From Pseudomonas proteolytica (lineage in GTDB: Bacteria > Pseudomonadota > Gammaproteobacteria > Pseudomonadales > Pseudomonadaceae), in NCBI RefSeq assembly GCF_007858275.1, contig NZ_VFEV01000005.1, positions 150,527-214,526 on the forward strand: a stretch of 64,000 bases of DNA, given 5' to 3'. Below are positions 1-10,239 of the stretch, one piece after another. The stretch's first letter is position 1, and each line of letters opens with the position of its first letter. The position numbers and the translations under genes were made by a program. The notes below the pieces were generated by a model that made no database searches, had not been told where the DNA came from, and was given only the letters and a program-made list of their open reading frames with translations.

Positions 1-416
1 GCAATGTCCACGGCGGCACCCTGCTCAAGTACCTCGACGAAGTGGCCTACGCCTGCGCCAGCCGTTATGCCGGGCGCTATGTAGTCACGCTGTCGGTGGA
101 CCAGGTGATTTTTCGCGAGCCGATCCATGTCGGCGAGTTGGTGACGTTCCTGGCGTCGGTCAACTACACCGGCAACACTTCGATGGAAGTGGGGATCAAG
201 GTGGTCACCGAGAACATCCGCGAGCGTTCGGTACGCCACACCAACAGTTGCTTCTTCACCATGGTCGCGGTCGACGACGACCGCAAACCGGCCGCCGTGC
301 CTGCGTTGCAGCCACAGAACAGCGAAGACAAGCGCCGGTTTATCCAGGGCAAACAGCGCCGCCAGATCCGCCAGGAGCTGGAGAAGCGCTACCAGGAGAT
401 CAAGGCCGACGTGTAA
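1..416 (+). CDS. Acyl-CoA thioesterase, hotdog fold (5' end missing)
   Basis: This is the C-terminal part of a YciA/BACH-type acyl-CoA thioesterase, which hydrolyses acyl-CoA to free acid and CoA in the cytoplasm. The open frame begins at base 3 and runs off the left edge, so the true start lies outside the window. The visible part opens with NVHGGTLLKYLDEVAY, the hotdog catalytic-helix signature (N-x-H-G-G-x-L-L-x-x-x-D), followed by the beta strands and a basic tail (KRRFIQGKQRRQIRQ) common in this family. The family is clear; the physiological substrate is not. It is followed by REP repeats, with the next gene on the opposite strand. Confidence 0.85.
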   Translation, partial: NVHGGTLLKYLDEVAYACASRYAGRYVVTLSVDQVIFREPIHVGELVTFLASVNYTGNTSMEVGIKVVTENIRERSVRHTNSCFFTMVAVDDDRKPAAVPALQPQNSEDKRRFIQGKQRRQIRQELEKRYQEIKADV

Positions 417-426
417 ACCCAGTCAA

Positions 427-518
427 AATGTGGGAGCGGGCTTGCTCGCGAAGACGGTGGATCAGTCAATACATGTGCTGACTGGTACAGCGTCTTCGCG
501 AGCAAGCCCGCTTGTATG
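427..518. repeat. REP doublet (REPIN)
   Basis: A REP palindrome (AATGTGGGAGCGGGCTTGCT, 427-446, continuing CGCGAAGACG) is followed about 35 bp later by its inverted partner (CGTCTTCGCGAGCAAGCCCG, from 491). Together they can fold into a long hairpin. The right arm has lost its usual CTCCCACA end. Such doublets are dispersed, non-autonomous elements in Pseudomonas genomes that depend on a RAYT transposase encoded elsewhere; none is in this window. Confidence 0.85.
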
Positions 519-595
519 TTTAGACTTGAAGGGGTGGGCGGCGACTAAAAGCCCGATTCCGACTCTCCCACATGTTGATGTGTGAACACCGTCAA

Positions 596-880
596 ATGTG
601 GGAGCTGGCTTGCCTGCGATGAGCATCGGTATCTACACAACTTTCAGAAACTGACGAACTCTCCTGTGGCGAGCGGGCTTGCCCCGCGCTGGGCTGCGAA
701 GCAGCCCTAAACCCGCCTATCGCGGTTTATCTGAAGAAACGCGGTGGGCTTGTTGGGGCTGCTTCGCAGCCCAGCGCGGGCGATGCGGCGTTCCGACAAG
801 CCCGCTCGCCACAACTGCGCCATCTGCCTGGATCTAGGCGTTGCGGCAAAGTTGTGTAGATACTTATGCTGCGATGAGGC
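596..880. repeat. Composite of nested inverted REP-type repeats
   Basis: Three inverted repeats lie inside one another. The outer arms share GTATCTACACAACTTT (about 629-644, inverted at about 848-863), next to a REP head (GTGGGAGCTGGCTTGCCTGC, 598-617). The middle arms are TGTGGCGAGCGGGCTTG (665-681) and its complement (797-813). The inner arms are the GC-rich block 683-707 and its complement (756-780). No gene is visible here, so this and the previous repeat account for the 465 bp between the thioesterase and the aminopeptidase. Confidence 0.75.
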
Positions 881-881
881 C

Positions 882-1925
882 CTAAAGGCCGCCACCGGCC
901 AACTGCTTCAACGCCAATTTACGCTGCGCAACCGGCAACCCACCCAACTGTTCCACAGCACTGTAGAACTTCAGCCAATCCCCTCCCTCCCGGCGAAACA
1001 ACGCCGCAAACGCTGGCACCCACTGGTCATACAAACCAAACGGCAACAGCCGCGCATTGTTCATCGGCTGATTGATCCAGGCGTCATACCGCGGGTCGCC
1101 GGCCCACTGACTGTCGCGTAACTGCCGATACTCACGGCGCAAACGCTCGAACTCGTCAGCCTTGGCCTGGCGCATTGCATCGGCGGCCAACGGCTGCGCA
1201 TACAGGCGTTCCAAGCGGGTGCGGGTGTCGAGGATCAGTTGGGTAAATTGGTCGCGCTGCTTCAAGGCCGACTCGCTCGCAGGCCCAAGGCCACGGGCCG
1301 TACGCCATTGCCGGGTGCCTTCCTGTTCGACAAAGGTGGCAAATGACTCATTGAACTCAGTGTCGTCCTTCACATAAAAACGCTGGTGCGCCAGTTCGTG
1401 AAAAATCACCGTGGCCAGACGCTCTTCGCCCCAGCGCATCATCGAACTCATGATCGGGTCATCAAACCAGCCCAGAGTGGAATAGGCCTCGACCCCGCCA
1501 ATCGACACATCCATGCCGCGCAGTTGCAACAAGGCAGCCTCGCCCCGTGCGGCACCTTGGCTGTAATAACCGCGATAGGCCACGCACCCGGCGATCGGGA
1601 AGCAATGGTTCTGGGGTAACAAGGAAAATTCTGAGGTAGCGAAGACATTCCAGACCACGTACGGCCGACCGATATCGGCGTACAGGCGGTAGCTCTGGTT
1701 GTCGGGCAAGTGCAACGCTTGGCTGGCAAAGGTCCGCGCCTTCTGGGATTGCGCCAAATGCTCCCGCAAAACTTGCGCACGCGTCGGGTCGGCGATCACC
1801 TTGGCCACCGGCTCGCGGGCCTGCAGCAGTTGCCATTGGCCGCTGGCCAGTTGGCTGTAATAGCTGACACTGGAGCAACCACCGAGCAACACACACGCCA
1901 GCCCCGCCAATAAACGCCGCACCAT
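882..1925 (-). CDS. Putative lipoprotein zinc aminopeptidase
   Basis: A membrane-anchored zinc peptidase of the Pfam 'Aminopep' type found in proteobacteria. The N-terminus MVRRLLAGLACVLLGGCSS has a lipobox ending at Cys17, so the protein should be lipidated and exported. The zinc motif HELAH is at about residues 176-180, with the third ligand in NESFATF near residue 193. I chose ATG 1925 rather than the upstream ATG at 1946 because it has a GGAG-type ribosome site about 8 bases ahead and gives a clean signal peptide. Length is 347 residues. Substrate is unknown. Confidence 0.82.
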   Translation of the reverse strand: MVRRLLAGLACVLLGGCSSVSYYSQLASGQWQLLQAREPVAKVIADPTRAQVLREHLAQSQKARTFASQALHLPDNQSYRLYADIGRPYVVWNVFATSEFSLLPQNHCFPIAGCVAYRGYYSQGAARGEAALLQLRGMDVSIGGVEAYSTLGWFDDPIMSSMMRWGEERLATVIFHELAHQRFYVKDDTEFNESFATFVEQEGTRQWRTARGLGPASESALKQRDQFTQLILDTRTRLERLYAQPLAADAMRQAKADEFERLRREYRQLRDSQWAGDPRYDAWINQPMNNARLLPFGLYDQWVPAFAALFRREGGDWLKFYSAVEQLGGLPVAQRKLALKQLAGGGL

Positions 1926-2012
1926 TTCAAACCGCTCCAGAGTCATTGGCCTGCCAGACTAACGGGCTTACAGGAGGTATGCTCATACGATTCCTACGCT
2001 TGAGTGCTCACT

Positions 2013-2441
2013 ATGCGTCAGCTCCTGCTTCCCTTGGCGGCGATTTTTCTCAGCGCCTGCACCTCCACACCGATCCCGCCGGCCGACCCGCAACAGGCCT
2101 GGGTCGATTTCGCCACCCCGACACCGGGCGCCAAACTGGTCATGGCGCAACGCCTGGACGGCAAAGCCCTCGATGATGGGCGGTACTTCCAGGTGCCACC
2201 GGGCAGCCACGAGCTGATGGTGCGTTTTGATTTTGAAGTGTATGCCGGCGCAGGCCTGGGCGGCGGGTTGAACCAGCCCCAGGAGCGCACGTGTTTTATC
2301 ACCCTGCAATACGACCAGTTCGAAGCCGGTCAGCGCTATCGCCTGGAAGGGCGTTCGCTCGGCTTTACTCCCAACATCCGGCTGTATGACGCCGCACGGC
2401 AGTTGCTGGCAGAGGAGCGCAGCGTCAACTGTATTCCCTGA
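2013..2441 (+). CDS. Small lipoprotein of unknown function
   Basis: A 142-residue protein with a classical lipoprotein signal (MRQLLLPLAAIFLSACTS, lipidated Cys16). After the signal comes a Pro-rich linker (PIPPADPQQ) and a compact beta-rich domain with two further cysteines. It is divergent from the aminopeptidase gene and ends one base before the DUF1161 gene on the other strand. ATG 2013 gives the clean signal peptide; GTG 2004 is an alternative. The ribosome site is weak. I recognise no functional domain, so its role in the envelope is open. Confidence 0.7.
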   Translation: MRQLLLPLAAIFLSACTSTPIPPADPQQAWVDFATPTPGAKLVMAQRLDGKALDDGRYFQVPPGSHELMVRFDFEVYAGAGLGGGLNQPQERTCFITLQYDQFEAGQRYRLEGRSLGFTPNIRLYDAARQLLAEERSVNCIP

Positions 2442-2681
2442 TCAGTCATTGTTGCGCTGGTAGATGATGCGCTTGGTGCCGTTTTCGCAGGAGCCCACGA
2501 TCATGGCTTCATCGTGATTCTTGGCTTCTTCGGCGGTGATGATTTCCAACGTGTAGGACGGGATCGCCTTGGCCTGTAGGTCGACTTCGATCTCTCTCCT
2601 CAGTTCTTCACAGTCTTTCGGCGCGGCCAGCGCCGACGTGGCCAAAGCACCGCAGATAATCGCCAAGGCAAAACGTTTCAT
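2442..2681 (-). CDS. DUF1161 small periplasmic protein (copy 1)
   Basis: A 79-residue exported protein: signal peptide MKRFALAIICGALATSALAA, then a mature domain starting PKDCEELRREIE. Two conserved cysteines (KDCEEL and GSCENG) probably form a disulfide in the periplasm. The layout KDC-EL-x-x-EI...YTLEI...GSCE-G-K-IY matches DUF1161. A paralogue lies about 2 kb away at 4594-4818. The function of the family is not known. Confidence 0.8.
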   Translation of the reverse strand: MKRFALAIICGALATSALAAPKDCEELRREIEVDLQAKAIPSYTLEIITAEEAKNHDEAMIVGSCENGTKRIIYQRNND

Positions 2682-2783
2682 GTGTGAAGCTCCCTAAATG
2701 CGCTGCGCACGGGTGTGCGCCAAAGGCTGCATGGGTATGAGACCACATTTGCGAAACGCGAGTTCTGATTTAACGCACAACAA

Positions 2784-2876
2784 AATGTGGGAGGGGACTT
2801 GCTCGCGAAGGCGGTGTGTCAGCCAATACATTTGTTGCCTGACCTAGCGCCTTCGCGGGCAAGCCCGCTCCCACAT
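2784..2876. repeat. REP doublet (REPIN)
   Basis: Left arm AATGTGGGAGGGGACTTGCT with GCGAAGGCG following, right arm CGCCTTCGCGGGCAAGCCCG followed by CTCCCACATT. The arms are inverted with a spacer of roughly 40 bp. The element lies between the DUF1161 gene and the 3' end of osmC and could form a stem-loop at the end of the osmC transcript. Confidence 0.85.
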
Positions 2877-2890
2877 TGGACCTGCGCAGA

Positions 2891-3322
2891 TCAGTTGATG
2901 AGGGTGCCATCCAGGGTGATGGTGGCGTTCAACACTTTGGACACCGGGCACCCCTCCTTGGCCTTTTTGCTCAGCTCATCGAACTGCGCCTGGCTTGCGC
3001 CGGGGATCTTGGCCTTGAGGACCAGATGGACCGCAGTGATTGCAAAACCACCGTCCACTTGGTCCAGGGTCACTTCGGCTTGGGTGTCGATGCTGTCGGC
3101 CTTGAGCCCGGCATCGCCGAGAATCATGGAAAAGGCCATGGAGAAGCAGCCGGCATGGGCCGCGCCGATCAGTTCTTCAGGGTTGGTGCCCTTGCCGCCT
3201 TCGAAACGGGCCTTGAAGCCGTAGGGGGCTTCGCGCAGTACGCCGGTTTCGGTGGAAATAGAGCCCAGGCCGGTTTTCAGGTCGCCTTCCCAGTGTGCGG
3301 AGGCTTTTTTCACAATACTCAT
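2891..3322 (-). CDS. osmC: OsmC-family organic hydroperoxide reductase
   Basis: A 143-residue cytosolic thiol peroxidase that reduces organic hydroperoxides. The two redox-active cysteines of the OsmC/Ohr fold are visible: Cys59 in AAHAGCFSMA and Cys125 in AKEGCPVSK. The N-terminus (SAHWEGDLKTGLGSIST) and overall length fit the OsmC subgroup rather than Ohr. It is divergently arranged with the flavin monooxygenase gene across a 211-bp gap. Osmotic or stationary-phase induction is typical of the family but no specific regulator site is evident. Confidence 0.9.
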   Translation of the reverse strand: MSIVKKASAHWEGDLKTGLGSISTETGVLREAPYGFKARFEGGKGTNPEELIGAAHAGCFSMAFSMILGDAGLKADSIDTQAEVTLDQVDGGFAITAVHLVLKAKIPGASQAQFDELSKKAKEGCPVSKVLNATITLDGTLIN

Positions 3323-3533
3323 AGCGTTCTCCCAAGCAGTGGTTGTGCATCAGTAAGGTTCTGAGGATAGAACCTCTGGCAAAGTTCACCCTGTCGGAAA
3401 AACCAAGCGCGCAAGTAGGAAATTTCATGCTCGCTATTGAATCTCGGGTATATGCCCTCATTGCATAGAGCATGCACATGAAGCGGCAGGTTTTGGTTCG
3501 TCACAAGCCTGCGCCCTTAGGAGAAGCAGGCTT

Positions 3534-4535
3534 ATGAAACCGTTGTCCGACGTGAAGTTCTCGACCCTCGACTTGGTGCCGGTGCGCGCCAATGGCAGCC
3601 CGGCGCAGTCGCTGCGCAATTCCCTGGACCTGGCCCAGCACGTGGAAAAACTCGGCTACACCCGCTTCTGGGTGGCCGAACATCACAATATGGATGGCAT
3701 CGCCAGCTCCGCGACCTCGGTGCTGCTGGGCTACCTGGCCGGCGGGACCTCGACCATCCGGGTCGGCGCAGGCGGCGTGATGCTGCCCAACCATGCACCG
3801 CTGGTGATCGCTGAACAGTTCGGCACCCTGGAAAGCCTGTACCCCGGCCGTATCGACCTGGGCCTGGGCCGCGCGCCCGGTTCCGACCAGATGACCGCCC
3901 GCGCCCTGCGCCGCGAGCGCTCCGGCAGTGCCGATGACTTCCCCGAAGACGTGGCTGAACTCATGGCGTACCTGGGCCCACGCACCCCCGACCAACGGGT
4001 GATCGCCGTACCGGGTACCGGCACCAACGTCCCGGTGTGGCTGCTCGGTTCCAGCCTGTTCAGCGCGCAACTGGCCGGTGAACGCGGTTTGCCCTACGCC
4101 TTCGCCTCACATTTCGCACCGCGCATGATGCATGAGGCGATTCGCGTCTATCGCAATCACTTCAAGCCTTCAGCGGTACTCGACAAACCCTACGTGATGC
4201 TCGGCGTCCCCCTGGTGGCCGCCGATACCGATGAGCAGGCCAATTACCTGGCCACCTCGGTCTACCAACGCATTCTCGCGCTGATGCGTGGGCAAAGCCT
4301 GGTGCAGCGCCCGCCGGTGGATAGCATGGACGGCCTGTGGCTGCCCCATGAGAAGGACGCGGTAGGCAGCTTCCTGGGCCTGGCGATGGTCGGAAGCCCG
4401 GCGAAAATTCGCGCCAAGCTGGAAGTATTGATCGAGCAAACCGGTGCCGATGAGCTGATCTTTACCTGCGACCTGTACGAGCATGCTGATCGGATTCATT
4501 CCTACGAGCTGCTGGCGCAAGTGATGAAAGGCTGA
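3534..4535 (+). CDS. LLM-class flavin-dependent monooxygenase
   Basis: A 333-residue luciferase-like monooxygenase with the TIM-barrel features of the family: [19 protein letters not shown] near the start, [19 protein letters not shown] (the AEHHN motif near the flavin site) and [25 protein letters not shown] (given here only as the recognisable central region). It would use reduced flavin, supplied by a separate reductase, to oxidise an unidentified substrate. A ribosome site (GGAG) precedes ATG 3534. It is monocistronic and ends in a strong terminator. Confidence 0.85.
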   Translation: MKPLSDVKFSTLDLVPVRANGSPAQSLRNSLDLAQHVEKLGYTRFWVAEHHNMDGIASSATSVLLGYLAGGTSTIRVGAGGVMLPNHAPLVIAEQFGTLESLYPGRIDLGLGRAPGSDQMTARALRRERSGSADDFPEDVAELMAYLGPRTPDQRVIAVPGTGTNVPVWLLGSSLFSAQLAGERGLPYAFASHFAPRMMHEAIRVYRNHFKPSAVLDKPYVMLGVPLVAADTDEQANYLATSVYQRILALMRGQSLVQRPPVDSMDGLWLPHEKDAVGSFLGLAMVGSPAKIRAKLEVLIEQTGADELIFTCDLYEHADRIHSYELLAQVMKG

Positions 4536-4546
4536 CCCACAGGCAC

Positions 4547-4577
4547 AAAAAAACCGACGCTCTGGCGTCGGTTTTTA
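4547..4577. terminator. Bidirectional intrinsic terminator
   Basis: Perfect stem AAACCGACGC / GCGTCGGTTT with a TCTG loop, flanked by an A-run on the left and a T-run on the right. It can stop transcription of the monooxygenase gene from the left and of the converging DUF1161 gene from the right. Confidence 0.9.
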
Positions 4578-4593
4578 TGTCTGGCACACGGGA

Positions 4594-4818
4594 TCACCCG
4601 CGGTTGTAGACGATTTCCTTGGTACCGCCTTCGCAACTGCCGACCACTTCGCCGTTGGTTGCAGTGCCTTTATCCACGATTTCCAGGGTGTACCCGGACG
4701 CGCCATTGGCCTGGATCTTGGCGTCGATTTCGCTTTTCAGCTCGCCACAGTCCTTGCCAGCCGCCAGGGCTGTACCTGCCAGGCTCAACAAACCTACTGC
4801 TAACAGAAACTTCTTCAT
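4594..4818 (-). CDS. DUF1161 small periplasmic protein (copy 2)
   Basis: A 74-residue exported protein: signal MKKFLLAVGLLSLAGTALAA, mature start GKDCGELKSEID. It shares with copy 1 the two-cysteine layout, YTLEI, GSCE-G-K-I-Y and the overall length, so the pair are paralogues. The ribosome site AAGGAAGT lies just upstream of the start. Transcription ends at the terminator shared with the converging monooxygenase gene. Function unknown. Confidence 0.82.
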   Translation of the reverse strand: MKKFLLAVGLLSLAGTALAAGKDCGELKSEIDAKIQANGASGYTLEIVDKGTATNGEVVGSCEGGTKEIVYNRG

Positions 4819-4931
4819 CCGTTACTTCCTTGCGCTGATCAAAAAATGTACGCCGATGCATTTGGCACCGGCGCCCCAAGGTGTCGCGCAGGTTATGGCA
4901 ATCGGCCAGCGTGCAAGTTCAACCGTGCCTA

Positions 4932-5147
4932 TCAACTATTGGCAATACGAAAGCCCACCTTGAGGGTCACCTGGAAGTGCGCAGCCTTGCCGTCCTTGAT
5001 GTGGCCACGGGTTTCGGTCACCTCAAACCACTCCAGATGCTTGATGCTCTTGCTGGCCTCGGCCAGGGCATTGTTGATGGCGTCCTCGATGCTGGTTGGG
5101 GACGAGCCCACCAGTTCGACTTTCTTATAGGTGTGATGATCAGTCAT
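4932..5147 (-). CDS. Dodecin, flavin-storage protein
   Basis: A 71-residue protein with the dodecin pattern: YKKVELVGSSPTSIEDAINN, ALAEASKSIKHLEWFEV, then ETRGHIKDGKAAHFQVTLKV. Dodecins form hollow dodecamers that bind flavins, or in some members CoA. The aromatic Trp in LEWFEV is the residue that stacks on the flavin in known dodecins. It is a single-gene unit divergent from the ElaB-like gene, with an AGGAGAA ribosome site upstream of the start. Confidence 0.92.
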   Translation of the reverse strand: MTDHHTYKKVELVGSSPTSIEDAINNALAEASKSIKHLEWFEVTETRGHIKDGKAAHFQVTLKVGFRIANS

Positions 5148-5302
5148 GAGCGTTCTCCTGGGTGGTTGAATGAAGCCTAGCAGTGATTCTTCGTACTGCT
5201 TCTGGCGGTACTTCTCACTTGAAAGTTCAGATTTACTGCACTTTCTGAAACCCCCGCAGTCGGAATCAACACACGTTACTCATTCACTCCAGGAGAGCCC
5301 AC

Positions 5303-5629
5303 ATGGCCAACACCTCTTTACGCAAAGCGTCATTGGAAAGCATGGAAGCCGAGATTTCGAGCCTGCTCAAATCCCTTGAGAGCCTCAAGGACGATGCGTC
5401 TGACGAGTCGCGCAAAACCCTGAAGGCCCTCAAAAGCAATGCCGAGAATGCCCTCAAGCACTCTCGCCACTTGATCAGCGATGCCTACGAAGAAAGCAAA
5501 GTCAAAATCCGCGAAACCGGGGTTGCCACCCGTGACTATGCGCAGGAACACCCGTGGACCACCGCCGGCGTTGCCGTTGGCGCACTGGGCCTGCTGGCTG
5601 CCTACCTGCTGTGCAAACGCGGTGACTAA
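5303..5629 (+). CDS. ElaB/YqjD/DUF883-type inner-membrane protein
   Basis: A 108-residue protein with a long charged helical region (residues 1-80, rich in Lys, Glu and Ser, coiled-coil-like) and a single C-terminal membrane segment [19 protein letters not shown] before KRGD. This tail-anchored layout is that of the ElaB/YqjD family, whose E. coli members associate with ribosomes in stationary phase. Ribosome site AGGAGAG lies ahead of ATG 5303. Its last four bases overlap the end of trpI, which converges on it. Confidence 0.82.
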   Translation: MANTSLRKASLESMEAEISSLLKSLESLKDDASDESRKTLKALKSNAENALKHSRHLISDAYEESKVKIRETGVATRDYAQEHPWTTAGVAVGALGLLAAYLLCKRGD

Positions 5630-6522
5630 ACCGGTTGGCGCGCAAGCTCAGCCTTGAGCCACTGCGCCAACTGCCGAGCGCGCCCATCCGCGGCGCGCTT
5701 GGGTAGCCACAACGCCAGTTGCGCCGGGGTCTGGCTAAAGCCCCACGGCGCAACCAGGCGACCGGCACGCACATCCTCCGCCACCAGCGGTTGCGGGGCG
5801 ATCGCCACCCCCAGGCCAGCCACGGCCGCCTCCAGCAAATAATACAAATGCTCAAACCCCTGGCCGTACTTCAACGCGCCGGCGTCGATGCCATGGTGCT
5901 GTGCCCAGTTGGGCCAGGCTTGCGGGCGTGAAGTGGTGTGCAACAAAGCCTCGTCCAACAAAGCCTGCGCAGGGGCCTGGCGCAGGGCTTGGTAGTGGGC
6001 AAAGTGTGGGCTCATCACCGGGCCAATGCGTTCGCTGGCCAGTTCGTATACCTGCATATCCGCAGGCCACGGGGGCTCGGCAAACAGCAGCAGGGCGTCC
6101 AGGCCAGGCCGCCGTGGATCAAGGTCGCCTTCGCCCGCCGACAGATGCAGGCGCAAATCCGGCAAATCGGCATTCAAGCGCCCCAGCCGCGGGATGAACC
6201 AGCGCGCCAGCAGGCTGCCAGAGCAGCCAAGCACAAACGGCGCGTCGGCGCTGCTCTGGGTCAGCTCCCCGCACACATCGCGCAAGCGCTCGAACGCCTC
6301 GACGCTGGCATCGCGCAGCCTCACACCGGAATCTGTGAGTTTAATGCCGCGCCCATCCTTGACGAAAAGGCTCACCCCAAGATGTTCTTCCAAGACTTTC
6401 AGTTGTCGGCTGACAGCGCCATGGGTCACATGCAATTGCTCTGCAGCCTGGCTGACGCTGTTGAGGCGGGCAGTGGCTTCGAATGCACGCAGGGCGTTAA
6501 GCGGGGGAAGGTCTCGGCTCAT
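5626..6522 (-). CDS. trpI: LysR-type activator of trpBA
   Basis: TrpI activates trpBA in pseudomonads in response to indoleglycerol phosphate. The 298-residue protein starts [16 protein letters not shown], with the LysR helix-turn-helix in residues about 20-45 ([19 protein letters not shown]) and a C-terminal periplasmic-binding-like effector domain. I chose ATG 6522 because it aligns with known TrpI starts and has an AGGA ribosome site; a longer frame from 6567 would read through the operator. It is divergent from trpB, and its stop codon overlaps the end of the ElaB-like gene. Confidence 0.93.
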   Translation of the reverse strand: MSRDLPPLNALRAFEATARLNSVSQAAEQLHVTHGAVSRQLKVLEEHLGVSLFVKDGRGIKLTDSGVRLRDASVEAFERLRDVCGELTQSSADAPFVLGCSGSLLARWFIPRLGRLNADLPDLRLHLSAGEGDLDPRRPGLDALLLFAEPPWPADMQVYELASERIGPVMSPHFAHYQALRQAPAQALLDEALLHTTSRPQAWPNWAQHHGIDAGALKYGQGFEHLYYLLEAAVAGLGVAIAPQPLVAEDVRAGRLVAPWGFSQTPAQLALWLPKRAADGRARQLAQWLKAELARQPV

Positions 6523-6523
6523 C

Positions 6524-7857
<1,334 letters not shown>

Positions 7858-7858
<1 letters not shown>

Positions 7859-8667
7859 TGAGCCGCCTGCAAACCCGTTTTGCGCAACTCAAGGAACAAA
7901 ACCGTGCCGCCCTGGTGACCTTCGTCACCGCTGGCGACCCGGGGTATGACACCTCCCTGGCGATCCTCAAGGGCTTGCCGGCAGCCGGCGCCGATGTGAT
8001 CGAGCTGGGCATGCCCTTCACCGATCCGATGGCCGACGGCCCAGCGATCCAGCTGGCCAACATCCGGGCGTTGGGCGCCAAGCAGAACCTGGTGAAAACC
8101 CTGCAGATGGTGCGCGAGTTCCGCAAGGACAACAGCGATACGCCGCTGGTGTTGATGGGCTACTTCAACCCGATCCACATGTACGGCGTGCCACGTTTTA
8201 TCGCTGACGCAAAAGAAGCCGGCGTCGATGGCCTGATCGTGGTCGACGTACCGCCGGAACATAACAGCGAACTGTGCGACCCGGCCCAGGCCGCGGGCAT
8301 CGACTTTATCCGCCTGACCACGCCGACCACCGACGATGCACGCCTGCCGACGGTGCTCAACGGCAGCTCGGGTTTTGTGTACTACGTCTCGGTAGCCGGT
8401 GTGACCGGTGCCGGTGCCGCCACCCTGGAACACGTCGAAGAAGCGGTCGGCCGCCTGCGCCGCCATACCGACCTGCCGATCAGCATCGGCTTCGGCATCC
8501 GCACCCCGCAACAAGCCGCTGCCATCGCCCGCCTGGCGGACGGTGTGGTAGTGGGCTCGGCACTGATCGACCACATCGCCAATGCCAGCAACGACCAGCA
8601 AGCGATTGATGGGGTGTTGAGCCTGTGTGCAGCCTTGTCGGAAGGTGTACGCAACGCCCGTAAATAA
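7858..8667 (+). CDS. trpA: Tryptophan synthase alpha chain
   Basis: The alpha subunit cleaves indoleglycerol phosphate to indole and glyceraldehyde 3-phosphate. Catalytic Glu49 (VIELGMPF) and Asp60 (PMADGP) are present, as is the phosphate-binding GFGI region near the C-terminus. Length 269 residues. ATG 7858 overlaps the trpB stop by one base; the longer frame upstream lies inside trpB and is not used. A REP doublet follows the stop and may protect the 3' end of the mRNA. Confidence 0.98.
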
Positions 8668-8678
8668 TCCCCACCCAT

Positions 8679-8779
8679 TGTAGGAGCGAGCTTGCTCGCG
8701 AAGACCGTCAACGATAACGCGGGCATCCTGGATGAACGCGGTGTCTTGACGTTTTTCGCGAGCAAGCTCGCTCCTACAA
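8679..8779. repeat. REP doublet (REPIN)
   Basis: Left arm TTGTAGGAGCGAGCTTGCTC with GCGAAGAC following, right arm TTCGCGAGCAAGCTCGCTCC followed by TACAA. It belongs to the TAGGAGCGAGCTTGCTCGCGA subtype, different from the GTGGGAGCGGGC subtype seen at other sites. It lies between the convergent trpA and dgoT genes. Confidence 0.85.
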
Positions 8780-8784
8780 CAGCT

Positions 8785-10101
8785 TTATTCCTTCAGCTCG
8801 ATACGTTCGACCTTGCCCACCAGCAATATGTAGGACAGCGCCCCCAGCAACGCCAACACTGCAATGTAGGTAATCGCCGGCGCAAACGAGTCGCCCGTGG
8901 CCAGGAAGCCAATGACGATGGGCGTGGTGATCGCCGCCAGGTTGCCGATGAAGTTGAACACCCCACCCGTCAATCCCAACAAGCGCGCTGGCGCCAGGGT
9001 CGAGACCAGCGACCAGGTGATCGACGCCAGCCCGTTGCCGAAAAACGCCACCGCCAGGAACGCGATCACCAACGGCGTCGAGTCGACGAAGTTGGCGCCG
9101 ATGATCGCCGTGGAGATCAGCAGGCCGCTGATGATTGGCAACTTGCGCGCAAAACCCACCGAGGCGCCACGGCGGATCAGCCAGTCGGAAAACAACCCGG
9201 AACACAGCACCCCGACAAACGCGGCGAGGAAGGGCAGCGACGCGAGCAAGCCGGACTTGATGAAGTCCATGCCGCGATACTTCACCAGGTAGGTGGGGAA
9301 CCATGTCAGGAAAAACCACAAGGTCGAGTTCAGGCAGAACTGGCCCAGGTAGATGCCCCATAGCTTGCGTTTAGTCAGGACGATACCCAGGTCGACCCAA
9401 CTGAACGGCGCCTTGCGCTTGGCGGTTTGTGCATCCAGGTCCACCAGCCCGCCGCCTGCGCGGATCAGCTCGATTTCCGCGCTGTTGACCCCTTTGAAAT
9501 CGCGCGGCTCGCGGTACACCGCGTACCACACCAGCGCCCAGAGAATGCCTACCGCGCCGGTGCTGATAAACACCATGTGCCAGCCATAGTGGTGCTGCAA
9601 CCAGGCCAGCACCGGGGTGAGGAATGCCAGCCCGACGAACTGCCCCGACGTGTAGAAGCCAATGGCCGTGGCGCGCTCACGCTCGGGAAACCAACTGGTG
9701 ACCACCCGGCTGTTGATTGGATAGGCCGGCGCCTCCAGGGCGCCCACTGCCATGCGCAACACGAACAGGGCAATGAAGCTGGCGGCAAATCCCAGCATCA
9801 CCGTGGCGATGGACCACAACAGCAGGGCGACAGTGTAGAGAATGCGCGGCGGCACCCGGTCCACCAGCCAGCCGCCGGGGATTTGCATGGCGGCGTAGGT
9901 CCAGCCGAACGCCGAGAAGATCAGCCCCACATGCACCGGGTCGATCCCCAGTTCGCTGGTCAGGGCCGGCGCGGCAATCGACAGGTTGCTGCGGTCCAGG
10001 TAGTTGATCACCACCGTGATAAACAGCAGGACCATGATGAAGTAGCGCTTGCGGCTGGGCGTGACTAAAGATGCCTGCCCGCTGAGGGTTTCAGGGTGCA
10101 T
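8785..10101 (-). CDS. dgoT: MFS galactonate/hexuronate-type transporter
   Basis: A 438-residue major facilitator of the anion:cation symporter family with about 12 membrane segments. Typical family features are the early YLDRSNLSIAAPAL and the loop motif GGWLVDRVPPR between helices 2 and 3. Its position beside dgoKAD suggests D-galactonate uptake with protons. ATG 10101 has a GAGG ribosome site 8 bases ahead. A REP doublet separates it from dgoD, so it may be co-transcribed with reduced expression. The exact sugar acid is inferred from context. Confidence 0.87.
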   Translation of the reverse strand: MHPETLSGQASLVTPSRKRYFIMVLLFITVVINYLDRSNLSIAAPALTSELGIDPVHVGLIFSAFGWTYAAMQIPGGWLVDRVPPRILYTVALLLWSIATVMLGFAASFIALFVLRMAVGALEAPAYPINSRVVTSWFPERERATAIGFYTSGQFVGLAFLTPVLAWLQHHYGWHMVFISTGAVGILWALVWYAVYREPRDFKGVNSAEIELIRAGGGLVDLDAQTAKRKAPFSWVDLGIVLTKRKLWGIYLGQFCLNSTLWFFLTWFPTYLVKYRGMDFIKSGLLASLPFLAAFVGVLCSGLFSDWLIRRGASVGFARKLPIISGLLISTAIIGANFVDSTPLVIAFLAVAFFGNGLASITWSLVSTLAPARLLGLTGGVFNFIGNLAAITTPIVIGFLATGDSFAPAITYIAVLALLGALSYILLVGKVERIELKE

Positions 10102-10156
10102 GGGGGAGCCTCTTATTATGTTTATTGAGGTCGGTTGACGGCTATCTGATGGGGAG

Positions 10157-10228
10157 GTGGGAGCTGGCTTGCCTGCGATGGCGGTGGAACATTCAACATC
10201 GCTATCGCAGGCAAGCCAGTTCCCACAT
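10157..10228. repeat. REP doublet (REPIN)
   Basis: Left arm GTGGGAGCTGGCTTGCCTGC with GATGGCGG following, right arm CTATCGCAGGCAAGCCAGTT followed by CCCACAT. It sits between dgoD and dgoT in the same transcription direction. Confidence 0.85.
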
Positions 10229-10239
10229 GGACCGCGTTA

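Noticed and set aside
427..880. Possible CRISPR array in the first intergenic region
   Set aside because: The repeats are inverted palindromes of unequal spacing with REP sequence, not direct repeats with uniform spacers.
1972..1981. AGGAGG directly followed by ATG before the small lipoprotein
   Set aside because: The ATG at 1979 is only one base from the AGGAGG, too close to initiate well, and it is out of frame with the lipoprotein.
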